This document shows, one piece after another, positions 47,101 to 48,857 of a stretch of 48,857 nt of DNA (within the stretch, counting starts at the first letter, position 1; each line of letters opens with the position of its first letter). The notes under the pieces are model-generated. The model was not told the origin of the DNA. It was given only the letters and a program-made list of their open reading frames with translations, and searched no databases. The DNA comes from Chrysochromulina parva (taxonomy: Eukaryota > Haptophyta > Prymnesiales > Chrysochromulinaceae), in assembly GCA_002887195.1 (NCBI GenBank), contig PJAB01000065.1, positions 1 to 48,857 on the forward strand, given 5' to 3'. The position numbers and the translations under genes are program-made.

Positions 47101-48857
47101 CAGCCACGCCCACCTCAGATTCCGAAGGAGCCGCGCCCGCCGATGCAGAGGGAGCCGCGATTGCTGCGAGCACGCACCAGATGCAGCAGCGCTCGCGGCT
47201 GGTGGCGGCGTGGCGCGCGTGGCGTACAACCTCGTGCTGGCGGAGCAAGCAGCGCCACGTGAGCCGCAGCCTCAGCCTCGTGCACTCCGTGCGAGCGCGC
47301 TGCCGCGGCCTCGCCCGGTGGCAATCTGCTCTCGGGGAGCGAAGGCGCCACGTGGCACTCGGGCTCAAGGCCACCCAGCTCGCGGACGCCATCCCCCGCC
47401 GACGGCTCCGGCGCGCCCTGCATCGGCTCTGCCTTGAGTGTGAAGTGGCGAGGGACTGGGCGGACACCTGCGGCTGCGCGGCCATGGGCATGTCCTGGAT
47501 GCGCCTCTCCCGCGCAATCACGCATTGGTGCCAAGCAGTGGGCCGCGGCCGCCATGCGCTGATCTCCCACTTGGAGAGATTCGCCGCAGCGCATTCCGAG
47601 CGCCGAGCGCGAAGGCTCGCACTGACGGCACTCCGACGGCATGCGACGGCTGCCTTGACGAGGCGGTACCGATACGCTCAGCAGGCTTTGCGCCGCTCAA
47701 GGCTGTGGGGAGCTTGGCGGGAGCTGCAGGCTCGCACGGCGTGCATAAAGCGAGCACGTGGCCTCGCCGCGGCCGCATGCCACGCACTCCGGCACCGCGC
47801 GTCATCCCGCGGGATGCACACGTGGCATGCGGTCGCCTGCGAGCGCCGCCACCTGAACCCGCCACGCCTCTCGATCCATCAAGGCGCGCGTCGTCTCCGG
47901 GCGTGGCGTGCGACGGCGCAAGCTAGACGAGCATGCACTGAGCTTGCCGATGTCAGTGCGGCGTACTGCGCCGCGTCCGCGGCGGTGGCCCGCTGGGCGC
48001 GGGGCGCGGCTGTGGTCGCGGCGCGGGCGGACCAACGACGGCGGCGCGACTCCTTTGTGAAGTCCCATGTGGCGGTACGCAGGGTGGCTCATAGCCAGGC
48101 GGCGTGGCGCGTGTGGCGCGACGCCCTGTACGCCGCCTGCACGCTGGTCGAGCAGGGCATCCAACTGCGCGCCAAGCTGGCCCATCGCTCGCTCGTCGTT
48201 GGCTTGCGCAAGTGGGCCGAGGCGTCCCACCTGGCCCTCGCCGCACGCCGCACCGTGGACAACGCCGCCGCCGCTGCCGACCGTGCCTCAGTGAAGCGGT
48301 CGCTGAAGCGGTCGCTGGCCAAATGGCAACGCGTGAGCTCCGAGAGTGCCGCGCTCACTGCCTCCAGTGCGCACGCCCGGGGGACGCTGCGCCTCTACCA
48401 CGCGCGCCAGGGGCTCGCAGCGCTCGTGGCGGCCGCAAGCGACGCGCGAGAGCGAGCGTCCCATCGGGCGTGTGCTGCTCAGACGGCCGCGCGGACGGAG
48501 CAGCGGCGGGCACTTGGTATGCTGTCCGCCGTGAGCGGCAATGCTCCTCGCTCTCCATCTGGGTTGCTCTCTCCGTCCGGGTTGCATTCTCCGTCAGGGT
48601 TGCGCTCTCCGTCAGGGTTGCATTCTCCGTCTGGACTGCGCTCTCCGTCAGGGTTGCATTCTGTGTCAGGACTGCGCTCTCCCTCGGGAATTCGTTCACT
48701 GTCAGGAATGCGCTCACCCTCGGGAATGCGATCCCCGTCAGGGGCGCCTAGAGAGCATATGCTGTGCGACGCGCCCTCTCCCTCAGGGGCGCCTAGAGAG
48801 CATATGCTGTGCGACGCGCCCTCTCCCTCAGGGGCGCCTAGAGAGCATATGCTGTGC
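41169..48857 (+). CDS. Giant SFI1-like Trp-repeat protein, 3' end outside window
   Basis: Starts at ATG 41169 (MSVPSLAAVLKADAAS) and is open without a stop for 2563 codons to the last base, so it is truncated on the right. Residues 1-330 are a leader with an acidic tract at about 190-235. From about 330 to 1715 the chain is a succession of helical segments with Trp in patterns such as LGWHGWQA, LCWHDWRA, AWVRWRQA and LFSAWRTA, spaced roughly 20-40 residues. This is the SFI1-type centrin-binding repeat. About 85 tryptophans are present overall. A Gly/Pro/Ser-rich break lies near 1080-1215, an Ala/Glu tract near 1716-1800 and an acidic linker near 1955-1975. The repeats resume at 2005-2440. The end is SPSGLH-type repeats, then 15-aa repeats. 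SFI1 proteins form contractile fibres with centrin at centrosomes and basal bodies. Strong on structure; the exact orthology is open. Confidence 0.85.
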   Translation, partial: MSVPSLAAVLKADAASILAMDALHLTPFVGDHFRVANLPLRAAFKQWSAAASNPPDKRASSPPSSPPRHHPDAAVPQPSSLADSESAEEAAARAAFWLARNKSLEVKAAEIAKGRRHREALPMALIDAMQASRTERHSPLLPPPRQQRLESSPSGTLCFEAIVADGADAAQPRAVERPRNAPSPDDATGEGGVGHADDTDVVGEEYAEADEFDDDGAEEDEASSIDDGAHSSMQTGHEAEARRALALGHLTGTLDLPPPQKALLSWGLSQSPEKLRSVRYGLEQDGVDEMDEMDEADLQCVHSGLEHDGVGEEEETFEYDGAEAALRAWARWRERTVAALSERAALGDADALAAAAAVLAAFDGWRRVSCSLATARLRTAMARGRRRREVLSFGMRRWQAGSALSIADLLLGTLPHEGHARSGVVEAAAGAPWRGELPVLTAWNCWVVRAAQARRAMLALHRQRLQRLALGWHGWQAAAARARRAEEREALAARASLRQLLQSVALCWHDWRAAVIVSSIVEEREVKAAGRLRQRKAWVRWRQALADHRKRIWLLQLVLGFADAWRRRSRLRRALLVRWKAHLGPPRRLQLAARYRVRVLRSWRRLTSATSHLRACRRFSSLAAALAARAHRRRGWLAFVAERARQWGSLSHKARQRRLGRLFSAWRTAAQQRGPLVAAVAAASAALRVLHGHSELRKALGRWSSWTPTAALQRWARRLGRTCTLSALVVRWRSSVASALLEAARLRRAVAGVTHLVATRQATEAVQALLQAAAAGRRQRNLHRISSRCLAHARAASWVDAWRRLCALGAFGANGRVGAARARSRAVLAAWRLWSCASDERSREHADRRVREVDQLLDAFSRWRRCRELVAWDDAWRRGAAAVALRSRLLEFRTRARARALLVYGARRGAHRALVRALGQLCRHCRPLCVLRQLLARRALAAQFVGFFDWLGGVVHERKLQTAVARWQRAVKARGLRALTRVACTARALRRAAPAASGTAMRLAWRKLNFRCLERRDDALLLHSARLAGRLCQLSLGTAALRAACIDALAEADQSSRAVRLWRRRQFRQLVERVQPARRRRPASAPITTLSSGGGGGGHGLNVAKPQSYSSSLLDDVRHSATATAHADAAAWRVAAALKQHIASIASLPIGALASTAPAAAATLLATTTPRPRPLSLACASANTPATRSQRATTLQPSLLLASRRASLDDSRRFWLCRRWRLRAVRAAALESAAETARTSAARAAWRACWRLWARAAVVFRRLWDSAAYSHVANLQRAWRRFRGCAKSVRDASRATVHLQQNLLCRWQIAATRRMQAALQRQRAERRADASAVHLGFVNFHQWRTSRAEEHSAAEAERLAALLSRRRPLFGRWLWYLASQEQLRRVRVARHSRAHSMYARGGVRRALRAACYTWLRRLAEREAHERRIEASLARRTRGHCRGAFGAWSAAARRQHHLQGTRCGGRAWSVRQGTLLRTLLLWQRRASARLRKSGALAAARRWCRQQAAQAAWAQWRLTRALGATTHERNCLLSSKARGWARSRAMVTWHAAVEQKAATRRAYALGKRHHLYAVTSRVLRTLRPPRRHEGLAKWALSPGYSAVAMRVYTSLRSWAERARLVIDAQAQAAHARRTLRARRAQRAWRRWASASFAATWRSNVVAAPARAATRRRRLWALGVWRAWVHSERGREEMQRGREEMQHVAAVEASSERRVERREAERVAVEVAAAAAVERATTAAAAEGAAAGAESVAATLQAEAEAPLQAEAPLQAEAAETALQAEAAEAAAAAAAAVATAAEAAAAEASPASRSALRTPSMASRSSAASAELPATTDWVTSTSRRLSDLRYSVAWLKLEAQDKELDTAAEVLSTAVLAEAMAELRTEMWDDAIASTAAVLALHTSLSPSPSRGRARQSPSTSGPSPSHPSPSPATKRAVAAEASAFLAAEVAAGLVVRGKGTFDDMEEDDEECDCLDDGCSPLTATPTSDSEGAAPADAEGAAIAASTHQMQQRSRLVAAWRAWRTTSCWRSKQRHVSRSLSLVHSVRARCRGLARWQSALGERRRHVALGLKATQLADAIPRRRLRRALHRLCLECEVARDWADTCGCAAMGMSWMRLSRAITHWCQAVGRGRHALISHLERFAAAHSERRARRLALTALRRHATAALTRRYRYAQQALRRSRLWGAWRELQARTACIKRARGLAAAACHALRHRASSRGMHTWHAVACERRHLNPPRLSIHQGARRLRAWRATAQARRACTELADVSAAYCAASAAVARWARGAAVVAARADQRRRRDSFVKSHVAVRRVAHSQAAWRVWRDALYAACTLVEQGIQLRAKLAHRSLVVGLRKWAEASHLALAARRTVDNAAAAADRASVKRSLKRSLAKWQRVSSESAALTASSAHARGTLRLYHARQGLAALVAAASDARERASHRACAAQTAARTEQRRALGMLSAVSGNAPRSPSGLLSPSGLHSPSGLRSPSGLHSPSGLRSPSGLHSVSGLRSPSGIRSLSGMRSPSGMRSPSGAPREHMLCDAPSPSGAPREHMLCDAPSPSGAPREHMLC
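48552..48740 (+). repeat. 18-bp-based SPSG tandem array in the SFI1-like gene
   Basis: About ten copies of an 18-bp unit encode SPSGLH, SPSGLR and related hexapeptides. The units drift from GL to GI and GM toward the 3' end. Ser-Pro pairs are possible proline-directed kinase sites (MAPK/CDK). Confidence 0.85.
48741..48857 (+). repeat. 45-bp tandem array running off the window end
   Basis: Copies 48741-48785 and 48786-48830 are identical; the third is cut at base 27 by the window end. Each encodes SPSGAPREHMLCDAP in register with the SFI1-like frame. Perfect identity shows very recent expansion and makes the true copy number uncertain. Confidence 0.92.

Overview
The window is nuclear DNA from a GC-rich, compact, unicellular eukaryotic alga. 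Genes are separate and monocistronic, on both strands, and mostly open in a single exon. There are no operons, Shine-Dalgarno sites, rRNA or tRNA genes. Kinesins, a MAP kinase, a GPI mannosyltransferase, U6 snRNA processing, a centromere-type motif and a centrin-binding-type repeat protein make it eukaryotic. A plastid fibrillin with a hydrophobic signal-peptide-like leader suggests a secondary plastid. Together with a gametolysin-type protease and many flagellar or spindle genes, this fits a flagellate such as a haptophyte (inference; no marker gene settles it).

Layout. 1-1298 is gene-poor. 1299-6843: Asp/Asn beta-hydroxylase-like protein (-), divergent Rab-like GTPase (+), 2OG-Fe(II) oxygenase (-), small coiled-coil protein (-). 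6940-11624: kinesin-12/KIF15-like gene (-) with one clear intron and two repeat-built candidate introns, head-to-head with HPRT (+). 12481-17245: frameshifted M11 (gametolysin) protease (-) and two unassigned genes (+). 17835-24705: PIG-M (-), then a run of + genes: triple-KH RNA-binding protein, PC-esterase, plastid fibrillin, MFS transporter. 25050-26754: an antisense relic and a gene with a CENP-C motif (+). 27541-34355: EF-hand protein, USB1, kinesin-13-like protein and SAM methyltransferase, all (-). 34563-35327: MRNIP-like protein (+). 36144-38990: a long disordered protein (-). 39381-40910: ERK7/MAPK15-like kinase (-). 41169 to the window end: a very large Trp-repeat (SFI1-like) protein (+) whose stop codon lies outside the window.

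The most notable items are: (1) the 2563-codon SFI1-like frame, which has no stop and is read through to the last base; (2) its head-to-head pairing with a ciliary-type ERK7 kinase; (3) a 42-bp AGGT-containing exon segment in the kinesin-12 motor, present in three tandem copies, which looks like an intron arising by tandem duplication; (4) a CENP-C motif protein without the usual C-terminal cupin; and (5) six head-to-head gene pairs with gaps of 163-258 bp.

Together the genes suggest cytoskeleton and flagellum or basal-body functions (two kinesins, ERK7, SFI1-like), RNA processing (USB1, KH), chromosome and DNA maintenance (CENP-C motif, MRNIP), and surface glycan or protein modification (PIG-M, PC-esterase, AspH-like, M11). 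Neighbours mostly look functionally unrelated. All gene names rest on motifs read by eye; no searches were run.
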